NCBI RefSeq assembly: GCF_003994485.1
Contig: NZ_RZNJ01000002.1
Coordinates: 495,255 to 559,254, forward strand
Length of the DNA stretch: 64,000 nucleotides
From: Arsenicitalea aurantiaca
Lineage (GTDB): Bacteria > Pseudomonadota > Alphaproteobacteria > Rhizobiales > Devosiaceae
Reading direction: 5' to 3'
Shown here: positions 21,953-30,650 of the stretch, one piece after another
Layout of the letters: every line of letters starts with the position of its first letter
Position numbering within the stretch: the first letter of the stretch is position 1
The notes under the pieces: generated by a model
The model's input: only the letters and a program-made list of their open reading frames with translations
Told to the model about the DNA's origin: nothing
Databases searched by the model: none
Position numbers and translations under genes: made by a program

Positions 21953-22624
21953 ATGACCCTCAAAAACATTCTCCTCGCCGGTCTAGCAGCCGCGGCCCTC
22001 GTCATGCCGGCCGGTGCTGCGTTCGCGCAGAATGGCGAGGCCGCAGCGCCTGCCGCCGCTGCCGCGCCGCGCACGCCCGAGCAGAACTGGCTCAAGGTCT
22101 GCGACCCGCTCGATAATGGCGAAGAAGCCTGCATCATGCGCCAGGTCGTGCTGAACAATGGCCAGTTCCTCGGTTCCTTCCTGCTGCGCGACGATCCGGG
22201 TCAGGAGAGCCGCCTGCTCGCCGTCGCCGCGGTTCCGCTCGGCGTGCTGCTGCCCTTCGGCCTTACTTGGCAGATCGATGGCGGCAACCCGATCCGCGTG
22301 CCCTTCATGCTGTGCGACCCGCAGTCCTGCGCCACCCAGCTCGTCATCAACGAAGCCTATGTGACGTCGCTGAAGCGCGGCGGCAAGCTCAAGCTCACCG
22401 CCAAGAACCGGCAGAATCAGGATCTCGTCATCGAGATTGATCTGGCCGGCTTCACCTCCGTCTATGATGGCGAGGCGACGCTGACCTTCGACGAATTCGC
22501 CCAGGAAAGCACGACGCCTTCCGCCCTCGAGCAGGTCCTTCAGGATCGCGCCCAGCAGATGCGCCAGCAGCTCGACGGTGCCGGCGCCGCGCCGGCTGCT
22601 CCCGAGGCTCCGGCCGCGCCCTGA
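21953..22624 (+). CDS. Invasion-associated locus B (IalB) family protein
   Basis: Secreted 223-residue protein. A signal peptide (TLKNILLAGLAAAALVMPAG, cut after AFAQ) precedes an Ala/Pro linker and the IalB domain with characteristic cysteines (WLKVCD, EEACIM, FMLCDPQSCATQ) that would form disulfides. The end is again Ala/Pro rich. The family is named for Bartonella IalB but is widespread in free-living Hyphomicrobiales, where its role is unclear, so this is not evidence of virulence. The start has AAGGA upstream; a 136-base gap from mfd and a following terminator suggest an independent transcript. Confidence 0.9.
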   Translation: MTLKNILLAGLAAAALVMPAGAAFAQNGEAAAPAAAAAPRTPEQNWLKVCDPLDNGEEACIMRQVVLNNGQFLGSFLLRDDPGQESRLLAVAAVPLGVLLPFGLTWQIDGGNPIRVPFMLCDPQSCATQLVINEAYVTSLKRGGKLKLTAKNRQNQDLVIEIDLAGFTSVYDGEATLTFDEFAQESTTPSALEQVLQDRAQQMRQQLDGAGAAPAAPEAPAAP

Positions 22625-22649
22625 TCGGGCTCGCATCGACCCACATGCG

Positions 22650-22674
22650 AAGGGCGCCCTCGGGCGCCCTTTTT
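22650..22674 (+). terminator. Strong rho-independent terminator after the IalB gene
   Basis: AGGGCGCC (22651-22658) pairs with GGCGCCCT (22663-22670) across a 4-base loop CTCG, followed by a run of five T. It is convergent with the UbiH-like gene ending at 22682. Confidence 0.9.
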
Positions 22675-22681
22675 CATGGCC

Positions 22682-23851
22682 TCAGCGCCCTGTTGCGCCC
22701 ATGCCCAGCCCGAAGGCGCGGCGCCTCAGGCCCGGCAGCAGCTTCAGCGCCCAGAGCCCGCCCGCCCGCGCGGTCTGTGCGGGCAGCATTTCGCTCAACA
22801 GCGAGCGGAAGAGCCCGTCCACCATCGCGCCCGTGCGCAACAGGTCGGGCGCCCGCGATCGGGCATAGTCTGCACTGACCCGCTCCGCCCAGCCCTCCTG
22901 CCGCCCGCCCTCGAGCGCGATGACACGCGCCAGATCGGCCACGTCGCGCAACCCGAGGTTCAGCCCCTGCGCGCCGATGGGCGGGAACGCGTGCGCCGAT
23001 TCCCCCACCAGCACCACTCCGTCGCGCCCGGCGAGGTCGACCCCGAGCGTGCTGAGCGGAAAGACGAAAGCGCCGGTCACCGGCTTCAGCGCCCCGAATA
23101 GACCTTTCGACTTCGCCATCAGCGCTGCCGCAAAGCCTGCTTCGCCCGCGCCTCGCGCGGCCTCGAGCCGTTCGGGCAGGTCGATCCAGACGAGGTTGGC
23201 CCGGTTCTCCCCCGCCGGCACGAGCGTGAACGGCCCGTCCGGATAGTGAAATTCCACAGAGACGCCCTCGAGCGGCCGCTCCAGCGTCAGGTCGCAGACG
23301 AGAGCGGCCTGCCGGAACGCCCGCTCGCGTACCCTGAGCCCTGCTGCGCCGCGCACGGGCGACCCCTTGCCGTCCGCGCCCACCACCAGCGCCGCTTCGA
23401 CGATCGAGCCGTCCCCGAGCGTCAGCCGATGGCTGCCGTTCTCGCCCGCCGCCATCGCGCTCATGCCGATGTCGAGCGTCGTCAGGCCGGGCAGGGCGCG
23501 TCCCGCCGCCTCGAAGGCTTCGGCCAGCCGTGCATTGGGCAGGTTCCACCCGAAAGCCTCGAGCCCTGCCTCGCGCGCCTCGAAGAGCGTCTCGGGCGCC
23601 CGCACCAGCCGGTCCGTCGCATCGATGATCCGGATCGCCTCGAGCGCCGTCCCGATCGCCGCCGGATCGGCCAGCAGCCCGGCCTCCGCCAGATACTGCA
23701 CGCTCGGCATCATCAGCGCCGAAGTCCGCGCATCGGGCCGCCCTTTCGGCGCGAGGTGAAGCGTGTCGACCCCGGCCCGCGCCAGTGCATGCGCCGCACC
23801 GAGCCCGGTCAGCCCCCCGCCTACGACCACTGCTTCATGGACCCGGACCAT
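22682..23851 (-). CDS. FAD-dependent monooxygenase, UbiH/Coq6 family
   Basis: Probable ubiquinone-ring hydroxylase, 389 residues. FAD motifs in order: dinucleotide fold VVVGGGLTGLGAAHAL near residues 9-24, the GADGKGSPVRGAAG motif near 150, and LVGESAHAFPPIGAQGLNLG near 280. Two ATGs exist; the inner one at 23851 (MVRVHEAVV) has AGGAGG five bases upstream, the outer at 23872 has none, so the inner is used. Which position of the quinone ring it hydroxylates cannot be told from sequence. Divergent from the TerC gene. Confidence 0.88.
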   Translation of the reverse strand: MVRVHEAVVVGGGLTGLGAAHALARAGVDTLHLAPKGRPDARTSALMMPSVQYLAEAGLLADPAAIGTALEAIRIIDATDRLVRAPETLFEAREAGLEAFGWNLPNARLAEAFEAAGRALPGLTTLDIGMSAMAAGENGSHRLTLGDGSIVEAALVVGADGKGSPVRGAAGLRVRERAFRQAALVCDLTLERPLEGVSVEFHYPDGPFTLVPAGENRANLVWIDLPERLEAARGAGEAGFAAALMAKSKGLFGALKPVTGAFVFPLSTLGVDLAGRDGVVLVGESAHAFPPIGAQGLNLGLRDVADLARVIALEGGRQEGWAERVSADYARSRAPDLLRTGAMVDGLFRSLLSEMLPAQTARAGGLWALKLLPGLRRRAFGLGMGATGR

Positions 23852-24027
23852 CGCCGCCTCCTGCCGTTTCATGAGAGAGACGTAACATTCCGTACCGTGC
23901 TGAACCAGCCGACCGGCCGCGCGTTATTGGCGCACGTCCGGCCCGTCCGCGCCCCATGCAAAGCCCATGGGCAGGGCGCACCGGCCGCGCTACATTCGCC
24001 AAGGCACTGGCCCGGAGCCCCCTTCAA

Positions 24028-24936
24028 ATGCTGGAACTTCTCACCGATCCCACCATCTGGATCGCGTTTGGCACCCTGACGGTCATGGAGATCGTCCTCG
24101 GCATCGACAATATCGTCTTCATCTCGGTCCTCGTTTCGCGGCTCCCCGCCGCCGAGGCCGACCGTGCGCGCAAGATCGGCATCGGCCTCGCGCTCGTTTT
24201 CCGCATCCTGCTGCTGTTCGCGATCACATGGATCATCGGGCTCACCCAGCCGGTGATCAGCGCCTTCGGCTTCGATCTCTCCTGGAAGGACATCATCCTT
24301 CTCACCGGCGGCCTCTTCCTGATCTACAAGGCCACCCACGAAATGCATGCCGAGATCGAGGAGCCGCACGAGGCCGATCTTGAAAAGAAAGCCGTCTCGG
24401 CGACCTTCTCGGCCATCATCGGGCAGATCGTCATCATCGACATGGTCTTTTCGATCGATTCCATCGTCACGGCCGTCGGCATGGTGCCCGCCGACCAGGT
24501 CGTCGTGATGATCGCCGCCGTGCTCGTCGCGGTTACGGTGATGTTCCTCGCCTCGGGCCCGATCGCGCATTTCGTTGCGGAAAATCCCACCACCAAGGTG
24601 CTGGCGCTCGCCTTCCTCCTGCTGATCGGCGTATCGCTGGTCGCCGACGGGCTCGGTTTCCACATCCCCAAGGGCTACATCTATTCGGCCATGGCCTTCT
24701 CGGTGCTGGTCGAGGCGTTCCACATCTTCGCCCGGCGGCGAAAGGCTCGCCACACGGCCAACCCCACGCGCCTTGCCGCAGCCGCGACGCTGCCGGGGCA
24801 GGGGGCGCTCGCCGCAGCGATCCCCTCGGGTCCCGGCCCGGTTCTCGCCGAGCCGGCCGAACCGCGCATCCGCCCACGCTCGACCCCGGCGAGCCGCGCC
24901 CGCGCCCGCCCCAAATCCGCGCCCCGCAAGAAGTGA
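24028..24936 (+). CDS. TerC-family membrane protein with basic C-terminal tail
   Basis: Polytopic inner-membrane protein of the TerC family, members of which have been linked to tellurite resistance or manganese export. Residues 1-235 show about seven helices with the family's acidic membrane motifs EIVLGIDNIVF and DMVFSIDSIVT. The start ATG 24028 (MLELLTDPTIW) has GGAG 10 bases upstream. The last 65 residues are a low-complexity Ala/Pro/Arg/Lys tail (ending ARPKSAPRKK) not part of the core domain. I see no yybP-ykoY-like leader upstream. Substrate unknown. Confidence 0.9.
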   Translation: MLELLTDPTIWIAFGTLTVMEIVLGIDNIVFISVLVSRLPAAEADRARKIGIGLALVFRILLLFAITWIIGLTQPVISAFGFDLSWKDIILLTGGLFLIYKATHEMHAEIEEPHEADLEKKAVSATFSAIIGQIVIIDMVFSIDSIVTAVGMVPADQVVVMIAAVLVAVTVMFLASGPIAHFVAENPTTKVLALAFLLLIGVSLVADGLGFHIPKGYIYSAMAFSVLVEAFHIFARRRKARHTANPTRLAAAATLPGQGALAAAIPSGPGPVLAEPAEPRIRPRSTPASRARARPKSAPRKK

Positions 24937-25058
24937 CGTCTCCCCCGGCCGCGTCCAGCCCGCGGCCGGGGCTTCTCATCCCGCGAGCCGATCTGGACAG
25001 CCCGCCCCAAAAAGCCTAAACCGCAAACGCCCCGGCCGGCCCCGCGCCCGCCGGGTCC

Positions 25059-25146
25059 GGAAGGGTGGCAGAGTGGTCGATTGCAGCGGTCTTGAAAACC
25101 GCCGATGGGCAACCATCCGTGGGTTCGAATCCCACCCCTTCCGCCA
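25059..25146 (+). tRNA. tRNA-Ser (anticodon UGA)
   Basis: An 88-base class II tRNA: acceptor GGAAGGG/CCCTTCC, anticodon arm GCGGT-CTTGAAA-ACCGC with anticodon TGA, a long variable arm (CGATGGGCAACCATCCG), T-arm GTGGG-TTCGAAT-CCCAC, discriminator G and encoded CCA at 25144-25146. Confidence 0.97.
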
Positions 25147-25192
25147 CCCCCTCGTTCGTCATCAATGATTTTAAGTGGTTAAGGGCTGGACT

Positions 25193-25218
25193 TGGCTAAC
25201 CTATCCCGAGGTTAGCCA
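25193..25218 (+). repeat. Perfect 10-bp inverted repeat downstream of tRNA-Ser
   Basis: TGGCTAACCT (25193-25202) and AGGTTAGCCA (25209-25218) flank a 6-base loop. It is followed on the plus strand by TTCTTACGTT, so it may serve as a weak terminator for the tRNA, or for the convergent SnoaL-like gene. It could also be a protein-binding palindrome. Confidence 0.6.
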
Positions 25219-25243
25219 TTCTTACGTTCACGCTCTGGTCCCG

Positions 25244-25570
25244 TCACGGCGCGATGCGGAGCCGCGCGATCTTCTCGCCCTCGAGTACGAACGCATAGCG
25301 CAGATCGATCGGGCTGCCCGGGAAATCGCCCGTCAGATGCCCGGTCACCACCGTCTCGCCATCCGCCTCCGCAACCGCGAACGGCTCGGTGCGGTAGCTG
25401 AATCTGCTCGAAGTCTCCGTCTTCCACTTCCGGATGGCGTCGCGCCCCACATGGGTCTGGCGCTCGTCCGAAACGACGGCCGTTTCGGTAAAGCACCGGG
25501 CGACGGCGTCGGCGTCCTCACGATCGGCGGCAAAATACGCCGCGATCGGCGCGGGCAGGGGGATTGGCAT
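25244..25570 (-). CDS. SnoaL/NTF2-like domain protein
   Basis: A 108-residue single-domain protein of the NTF2-like superfamily: an N-terminal helix (IAAYFAADREDADAVARCF), the ETAVVSDERQTHVGRDAIRKW block and closing beta strands (ETVVTGHLTGDFPGSPIDLR). This fold serves as small-molecule binding or isomerase domain; substrate unknown. The start ATG 25570 has GGAG 8 bases upstream. It is divergent from the HxlR regulator, 51 bases apart, which suggests it is that regulator's target. Confidence 0.85.
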   Translation of the reverse strand: MPIPLPAPIAAYFAADREDADAVARCFTETAVVSDERQTHVGRDAIRKWKTETSSRFSYRTEPFAVAEADGETVVTGHLTGDFPGSPIDLRYAFVLEGEKIARLRIAP

Positions 25571-25621
25571 CGAAAATCTCCATCGATTGTCTCCGCGCTG
25601 AGATCGGCCTAATCTGACGGG

Positions 25622-26020
25622 ATGACAAGAACGGACGAAAAAGTAGGGTACTTACCCGCAGGTGAGCCCAATTCCCACACGCGGGAATCCGCCGCCGATG
25701 GCGTCGAGAGCGTCCTGCGGATGCTCGAGGGCCGGTGGAAGCTCATCATCCTCTTCCATCTCTTCGGCGGCCAGGTCCGGCGCTTTTCAGACCTTGAACG
25801 CGCCATCGCCGGCATCTCGCAGAAAATGCTGATCCAGCAGCTCCGCCAGCTCGAAGCCGATGGCATCGTGAGGAGGATCGTCCACCACCAGGTGCCGCCC
25901 AAGTTCGAATATTGCCTCACCGAGTGGGGCCAGGCCCTCTGCCCCGCGCTCGACGCCCTCCTCGCCTGGAGCGCAGAGCGCAGCGAGCATACCCCGTCGC
26001 CCGATCCCGCAGCCCCCTAG
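25622..26020 (+). CDS. HxlR-family transcriptional regulator
   Basis: Winged-helix regulator, 132 residues, of the MarR-related HxlR family. The core is recognised by LRMLEGRWKLIILFHLFGG, RRFSDLERAIAGISQKMLIQ and the wing residues VPPKFEYCLTEWG. The N-terminal 25 residues and a Pro-rich tail lie outside the domain. HxlR proteins often control a divergent enzyme gene, here the SnoaL-like protein; the shared 51-base region is the likely operator. Signal unknown. Confidence 0.9.
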   Translation: MTRTDEKVGYLPAGEPNSHTRESAADGVESVLRMLEGRWKLIILFHLFGGQVRRFSDLERAIAGISQKMLIQQLRQLEADGIVRRIVHHQVPPKFEYCLTEWGQALCPALDALLAWSAERSEHTPSPDPAAP

Positions 26021-26202
26021 AAACGAGCGTGTCCCCGCCCCCCGATCGGGGGAGGGCATCCTCTCTGGCCTGATGAGCGCCGCTGGCGCCGCCCAGGAAG
26101 CCGAAATCATCGCGCTCGGTGATGGCTCATCGCTTACGGTCGAGGGCTGACCTCCTCGACCAAAAACGAAGACGCCTCCGCCTGACGCCCCCCCGCCGCA
26201 GC

Positions 26203-27687
26203 CTAATGCCCCAGCACCTTCGCCATCGCGTTGGGCTGGTCGTGCCTCGCAAGGCTGTCCATGATCGTGGCGCTCGCCTCGTTGAGGCCGATCACCTCCA
26301 CCTCGACACCCGCCCGGCGGAACTTCAGCACCGCGATATCGATGGCGTTGACGCCCGTCAGGTCCCAGATATGGGCCTTGCTCACATCGATGACGACCGT
26401 CTTCACCGGCTCGGCGAAGTCGAGGGCGCCCAGAAAATCCTCCGCCGACGCGAAGAACAATTGCCCCTCGACCAGATAGTCGCGCCGCATCCCGTCCTCG
26501 GAGAGCCGGGAGGTGAGGCGGAAGATCTGCGCGACCTTCCAGGCAAAGAAGATGCCCGACAGCAGCACGCCCACGCCCACGCCCAGCGCCAGATTGTGCG
26601 TCCACACCACCACCATGACGGTTGCGAGCATCACGAGGCTCGAGCGCCGCGGATGGTGGGCGAGGTCCCGCAGCGATGTCCAGCGGAACGTGCTGACCGA
26701 CACCATGATCATGATGGCGACCAGCGCCGGCATCGGGATGAGCCCGACGAGATCCCCAAGCACCAGCAGCAGGAACAGCAGGAACGCCCCCGCCACGAAG
26801 GTGGAGAGGCGCGTCCTGCCGCCCGATTTCACGTTGATGACGGACTGCCCGATCATCGCGCAGCCGGCCATCCCGCCGAAGAGGCCGCTCGCGATATTGG
26901 CGATCCCCTGGCCCACGCTCTCGCGGTTCTTGTCGCTGCCCGTATCGGTCATCTGGTCGACGATCGAGGCCGTCAGCAGGCTTTCGAGCAGCCCCACCGC
27001 CGCCACCGCCGCCGAAGTGGGCAGGATGATCAGGAGCGTCTCGAGGGTAAAGGGCACGTTGGGAAAGAGCAACACGGGCAGGACATCGGGCAATTCCCCG
27101 AGATCGGCCACGGTGCGGATGTCGATGCCGATGGCGAGCGCCACCCCGGTCAGAACGAGAATGCAGACCAGCGGGGAGGGGATGGCCCGCGTGATGCGCG
27201 GAAAGAGATAGATGATCGCAAGGCCCGCCGCGATCATCAGATAGGTTTCCCACGTGACGCCGATGAGTTCGGGCAGTTGCGCCATGAAGATGAGGATCGC
27301 CAGCGCATTGACGAACCCCGTCAGCACCGAGCGCGACACGAAGCGCATGATGTAGCCCACGCGCAGCCAGCCCGCGACGATCTGGATGATCCCCGCGAGA
27401 ATGGTCGCCGCCAGCAGATAGTCGAGGCCATGATCGCGCACCAGCGCACCGAACAGCACCGCCGTGGCGGCTGTCGCAGCCGAGATCATCGCCGGCCTGC
27501 CGCCCGCGAACGAGATGACGATGGCGATCACCACCGAAGCGTAGAGCCCGACCCGCGGGTCGACCCCGGCGATGATCGAAAAGCCGATCGCCTCGGGGAT
27601 CAGGGCAAGGGCGACGACCACGCCCGAAAGCACGTTTGAACGGATATCCGTGAACCAGTCACGGCGGATGGTTTCGATTTTGAGCAT
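26203..27687 (-). CDS. SulP-family anion transporter with STAS domain
   Basis: Inner-membrane transporter of the SulP/SLC26 family, 494 residues. The membrane domain holds the signatures [20 protein letters not shown] near the N-terminus and [20 protein letters not shown] near residue 230. The cytoplasmic STAS domain (last 110 residues) contains [20 protein letters not shown]. The start ATG 27687 ([11 protein letters not shown]) fits the family; the frame extension to 27828 does not. The anion (sulfate, bicarbonate or other) cannot be assigned. It is flanked by non-coding stretches of 182 and 467 bases. Confidence 0.92.
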   Translation of the reverse strand: MLKIETIRRDWFTDIRSNVLSGVVVALALIPEAIGFSIIAGVDPRVGLYASVVIAIVISFAGGRPAMISAATAATAVLFGALVRDHGLDYLLAATILAGIIQIVAGWLRVGYIMRFVSRSVLTGFVNALAILIFMAQLPELIGVTWETYLMIAAGLAIIYLFPRITRAIPSPLVCILVLTGVALAIGIDIRTVADLGELPDVLPVLLFPNVPFTLETLLIILPTSAAVAAVGLLESLLTASIVDQMTDTGSDKNRESVGQGIANIASGLFGGMAGCAMIGQSVINVKSGGRTRLSTFVAGAFLLFLLLVLGDLVGLIPMPALVAIMIMVSVSTFRWTSLRDLAHHPRRSSLVMLATVMVVVWTHNLALGVGVGVLLSGIFFAWKVAQIFRLTSRLSEDGMRRDYLVEGQLFFASAEDFLGALDFAEPVKTVVIDVSKAHIWDLTGVNAIDIAVLKFRRAGVEVEVIGLNEASATIMDSLARHDQPNAMAKVLGH

Positions 27688-28154
27688 CAAGATCACAAAT
27701 CCCAGCCGGCGGTGCGCAAGGCGCGCCCGGGCAAATCTGGGTTTTCTTGATTGTCCGGCGGATCGGCGGCCGGAAGAGCCACCCGGAATTGCACCGGGTC
27801 CAGGATGAGTGCCCACCCTTTGCCACACTCGGGATGAGGCAACAACTGATAAGTTGGGGGAGGGGGCGGCGGGTTCAGGCGGACTTGATGGCCATAGCCG
27901 ACCGCTGCGCAGAGACCGTGCACCGCGCCACTGTCGCCGCCGCGCTTCCTGCGACCGGATGGTGGTGGGTTGGAGACTGGCAGCTTATGGGAGCTGCTTG
28001 ACGAGAACCGGACGGTCCGGGTGGGGTTGCGCACTCTGTAGTGGGACCTTTACGTGCGACCAGCGCCCATTACGGCTGGTACTCGATGGCCACACTAGTC
28101 TCCGCTTGCGGCGCCCATCCCAAGCTTCGGTGGCAGCCAGTCACCGATCGTTCG
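27688..28154. other. 467-base stretch with no gene
   Basis: No reading frame here resembles a protein. It holds the promoter region of the SulP gene and an inverted repeat ACCCGG/CCGGGT at 27781-27786 and 27794-27799 (7-base loop). GC content falls toward the right end as it approaches the nuclease-like gene. It may be degraded remains left by insertion of that gene. Confidence 0.5.
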
Positions 28155-30389
28155 CTAGAGCTTCACTGCACGACCAGACATCCGTTCCGCATCCATATAT
28201 ATGTGCGCGTTGTCCGCGGTCTTCGTCCTTGGAACCGCCACTTGAACCTGCCGCGCATCGACAATGTCGCCGCCCGCATACGCCGCCACCACCAGTCCGA
28301 CAACACTCATCGCCTGCACGGAGAGCGCCGCCGCACTGGCCTTGTCTTGCATCGAGGCCCAATCTAGAGCGGCATCTGCTCGTTGAAGCCACACGAACAG
28401 AGAAGGTTCGCCCGCGATCAAAAAGTACCGCGCAGGATGCTCTTTGAGGGTCCCAAGACACTTCTCAAGCATCTTGGCAAGCTCGACACGGGTGTTCTCA
28501 TCATAGTTGCGGATATGGCTGTCCGCACCCAGCCTCCCGGCTGCGCCCGTTTTTTCTAATGCCGCGAGCAGCTGCAAAACTCCATCAGGATAGGCTTGAC
28601 GCGGAATAGGGCGCGCCGCCCAATCCTCACCTTCGAAGTGACGGTCCACCTTCTCGCTCATGCCGTCCCAGATTATTAGGCTGGGCCGCCCTTGCGCTCG
28701 CTGCTGGTCCGCGATCTCCATGTCAAACCGGTTCTTCCAGATGTAGGCTCCCAGATGGTCCAACTCATCGAACAGGTGGGCACCGCGCATGCCCGCAACG
28801 GCCTGGCGCACCTCCATGTAATGCGCAAACTCACCCGCCGTGGGCAGGAAGCGCCGCAGTACGAAGAGGTCGTCAATCGAGAGGGACACGAATGCGTGTC
28901 TCCCCAGTATTGGTAGGATTTCCGGAAGTTCCTTGCAGAAGGCGGAAAACGGCGAAAACGACTCTACTGTAAGGCCAACCGGAAACATGGCGCGATAGTC
29001 CGCGCGCCGAAGGCGGCCGCACTCGAGGTACTTCTTGCCCGTCCAGGTGAAAATCGGCACCTCGTCCGCGGAGTCGAGATAGTCGAAAAATCTCCTGCAT
29101 TGTTTGTAGGCTTTGACCACAAGGTCCTGCACTGCTTGTGCGTGGCGATCGAAGTCGAGGGCGGGAGAGGCGATTGTAGCGGCGGCACCCGCCTTGGCCT
29201 CAACCAGAAACAGCACATCGTCGAGAAGAATGAGCGTATCATTCTCTACCCACTGCCGGCTTACGGGGTCGCGGTAGTAGACCTCGTTGTAGATCGTCGC
29301 GCCTTCCAGCTGCGAAGATAGCAGGTCAGCGAATGCGGTCTCACCCAGAGCCTTCTGGCGGTCCTCAAAGTCCTTTTTGTACTCCGGCTTGCGGTTCAGC
29401 AGGTTCCAAAGCAACGCGCGGTAGCCCGCGTCGCGAGGCAGGCACGGATCGACGGCGTAGTATTCCTTGCCTAGCTGGATTAGCGGCTTCTTCCGCGCGG
29501 GCAACGTCCTATATGGTGTCCCGGCATAGGAACCGGGAGCAAAGAACTCCGTTTCCTCGCCGCGTCGGTAAGCCAGGTCGGCTAGAAGGTCGCCGGGGAG
29601 CTTCGTGTGACGGCTCACGTTGCTTGTGCCACCCCTAACCATGTCATCCATGGCAAGCGCCGCCGCCCGAATATCAGCGGAATGGGTTTCGGCCCACTCG
29701 GCCGCCACTTCATCAAATGACTTCCCCCGAGCCTCCGCAAAGGCTTGTGCGGCGTCAAAGTGTTTGGCAACCTCGTCAAAGGCGTTGGCGTGGCCGGCAC
29801 GGGCAGCGTCAGCCATGTCCTGAAAGCCCGCCGCAATATCGGCAGCGCCCACACCATACGCATCGCGCAGCATCCCGTCGTGTGGGGCCAGCACATAGGC
29901 GAAAAATTCGCCTTCTAGGACTTGGTATCGATTACCCCGCAGCATGACCCAGTTGGATTTCGCCCGGAACTGCAATTCAGCCGTGCTTGGTCCGAAGATG
30001 CCGGTTTCGGTGTCTGCCGAGGTGGCCATGGCGTGGATGATGGCCTGCATTCGCAGTTTCTTGCTGAGTTCACAAAGTTCGACACAGGCGGCCTCGTCGA
30101 ACTCCGCGTCCGTCTCGGGGTCCGACGCCAGGACAGCGTGGACGTACTCAAGCAGGAACTGGCTATCGTTGATCAGGTCTAACCGCGTCGCGTCCGTTTC
30201 TTTCGGGTGTTCCGCGTCGGATTCGAACATGGCACCCATAGCCCGCTGCGCCTGGATGTATCCCAGCAGGTCGTGCGGTGGCTGCGCGGCAATGATCGCC
30301 CGCATCCGTGCGGCCAGATCTTCCATATCTGAGAGGAGAGAGGCGGCCGTTGCCTCTAGCTGGTCTTCGGTAGTGCCCTCGAATGCCAT
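28155..30389 (-). CDS. 744-residue protein with PD-(D/E)XK nuclease signature; accessory, unknown system
   Basis: I do not recognise the full-length family. Near the middle is a nuclease-like core: Asp384 in ENDTLILLDD, then exactly 12 residues to Glu397 and Lys399 in FLVEAKAGA, the D-x12-E-x-K spacing seen in NERD/PD-(D/E)XK nucleases. An upstream glutamate (IYNEVYYRD) and a downstream Gln/Lys helix (AVQDLVVKAYKQCRRFFDYL) fit that fold. Residues 1-300 are mostly helical and the C-terminal 300 are unassigned; no helicase or ATPase motif is seen. The start at 30389 has GGAGG 5 bases upstream; the extension to 30449 has none. GC content is low: the 60 bases from 28441 hold 31 G+C, against 42 of 60 from 33001. 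It is probably horizontally acquired, and a defence role is possible. Confidence 0.75.
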   Translation of the reverse strand: MAFEGTTEDQLEATAASLLSDMEDLAARMRAIIAAQPPHDLLGYIQAQRAMGAMFESDAEHPKETDATRLDLINDSQFLLEYVHAVLASDPETDAEFDEAACVELCELSKKLRMQAIIHAMATSADTETGIFGPSTAELQFRAKSNWVMLRGNRYQVLEGEFFAYVLAPHDGMLRDAYGVGAADIAAGFQDMADAARAGHANAFDEVAKHFDAAQAFAEARGKSFDEVAAEWAETHSADIRAAALAMDDMVRGGTSNVSRHTKLPGDLLADLAYRRGEETEFFAPGSYAGTPYRTLPARKKPLIQLGKEYYAVDPCLPRDAGYRALLWNLLNRKPEYKKDFEDRQKALGETAFADLLSSQLEGATIYNEVYYRDPVSRQWVENDTLILLDDVLFLVEAKAGAAATIASPALDFDRHAQAVQDLVVKAYKQCRRFFDYLDSADEVPIFTWTGKKYLECGRLRRADYRAMFPVGLTVESFSPFSAFCKELPEILPILGRHAFVSLSIDDLFVLRRFLPTAGEFAHYMEVRQAVAGMRGAHLFDELDHLGAYIWKNRFDMEIADQQRAQGRPSLIIWDGMSEKVDRHFEGEDWAARPIPRQAYPDGVLQLLAALEKTGAAGRLGADSHIRNYDENTRVELAKMLEKCLGTLKEHPARYFLIAGEPSLFVWLQRADAALDWASMQDKASAAALSVQAMSVVGLVVAAYAGGDIVDARQVQVAVPRTKTADNAHIYMDAERMSGRAVKL

Positions 30390-30650
30390 GTTTACCTCCG
30401 CCTGAACACTAGCCCGAGATTGATCCTTTGGCATCTGGGTTGGGTCCACTATGCTGGTAGCGGCAACCGATGTGCCAAGTGGGAGGTGGCTGCGTCCACC
30501 TGATAGTTGGGCGGCCTGACAGTGTCCGCTTATCGGAAGTTACCAAGTCCAATCGACCGGCCGGGATGGCGTCGTATCCCGACCGACACCCCCCACACCC
30601 CCTCCCGCCCACACCCTACACCTGCTATCCTCCGCCCCCGGAGGCCCGAC

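Noticed and set aside
23873-24027. Manganese (yybP-ykoY) riboswitch upstream of the TerC gene
   Set aside because: The 155 bases do not show the conserved core of that riboswitch; only ordinary short GC hairpins are present.
26039-26052. CCCCCGATCGGGGG palindrome as a terminator after the HxlR gene
   Set aside because: The loop is too short and there is no T-run; kept only as a note.
26119-27639. 506-codon frame opposite the SulP gene
   Set aside because: His/Arg/Asp-rich shadow peptide; the SulP membrane and STAS signatures are on the minus strand.
27693-28034. Possible small gene in the SulP-nuclease gap
   Set aside because: Peptide is proline-rich without complexity or ribosome site; nothing family-like.
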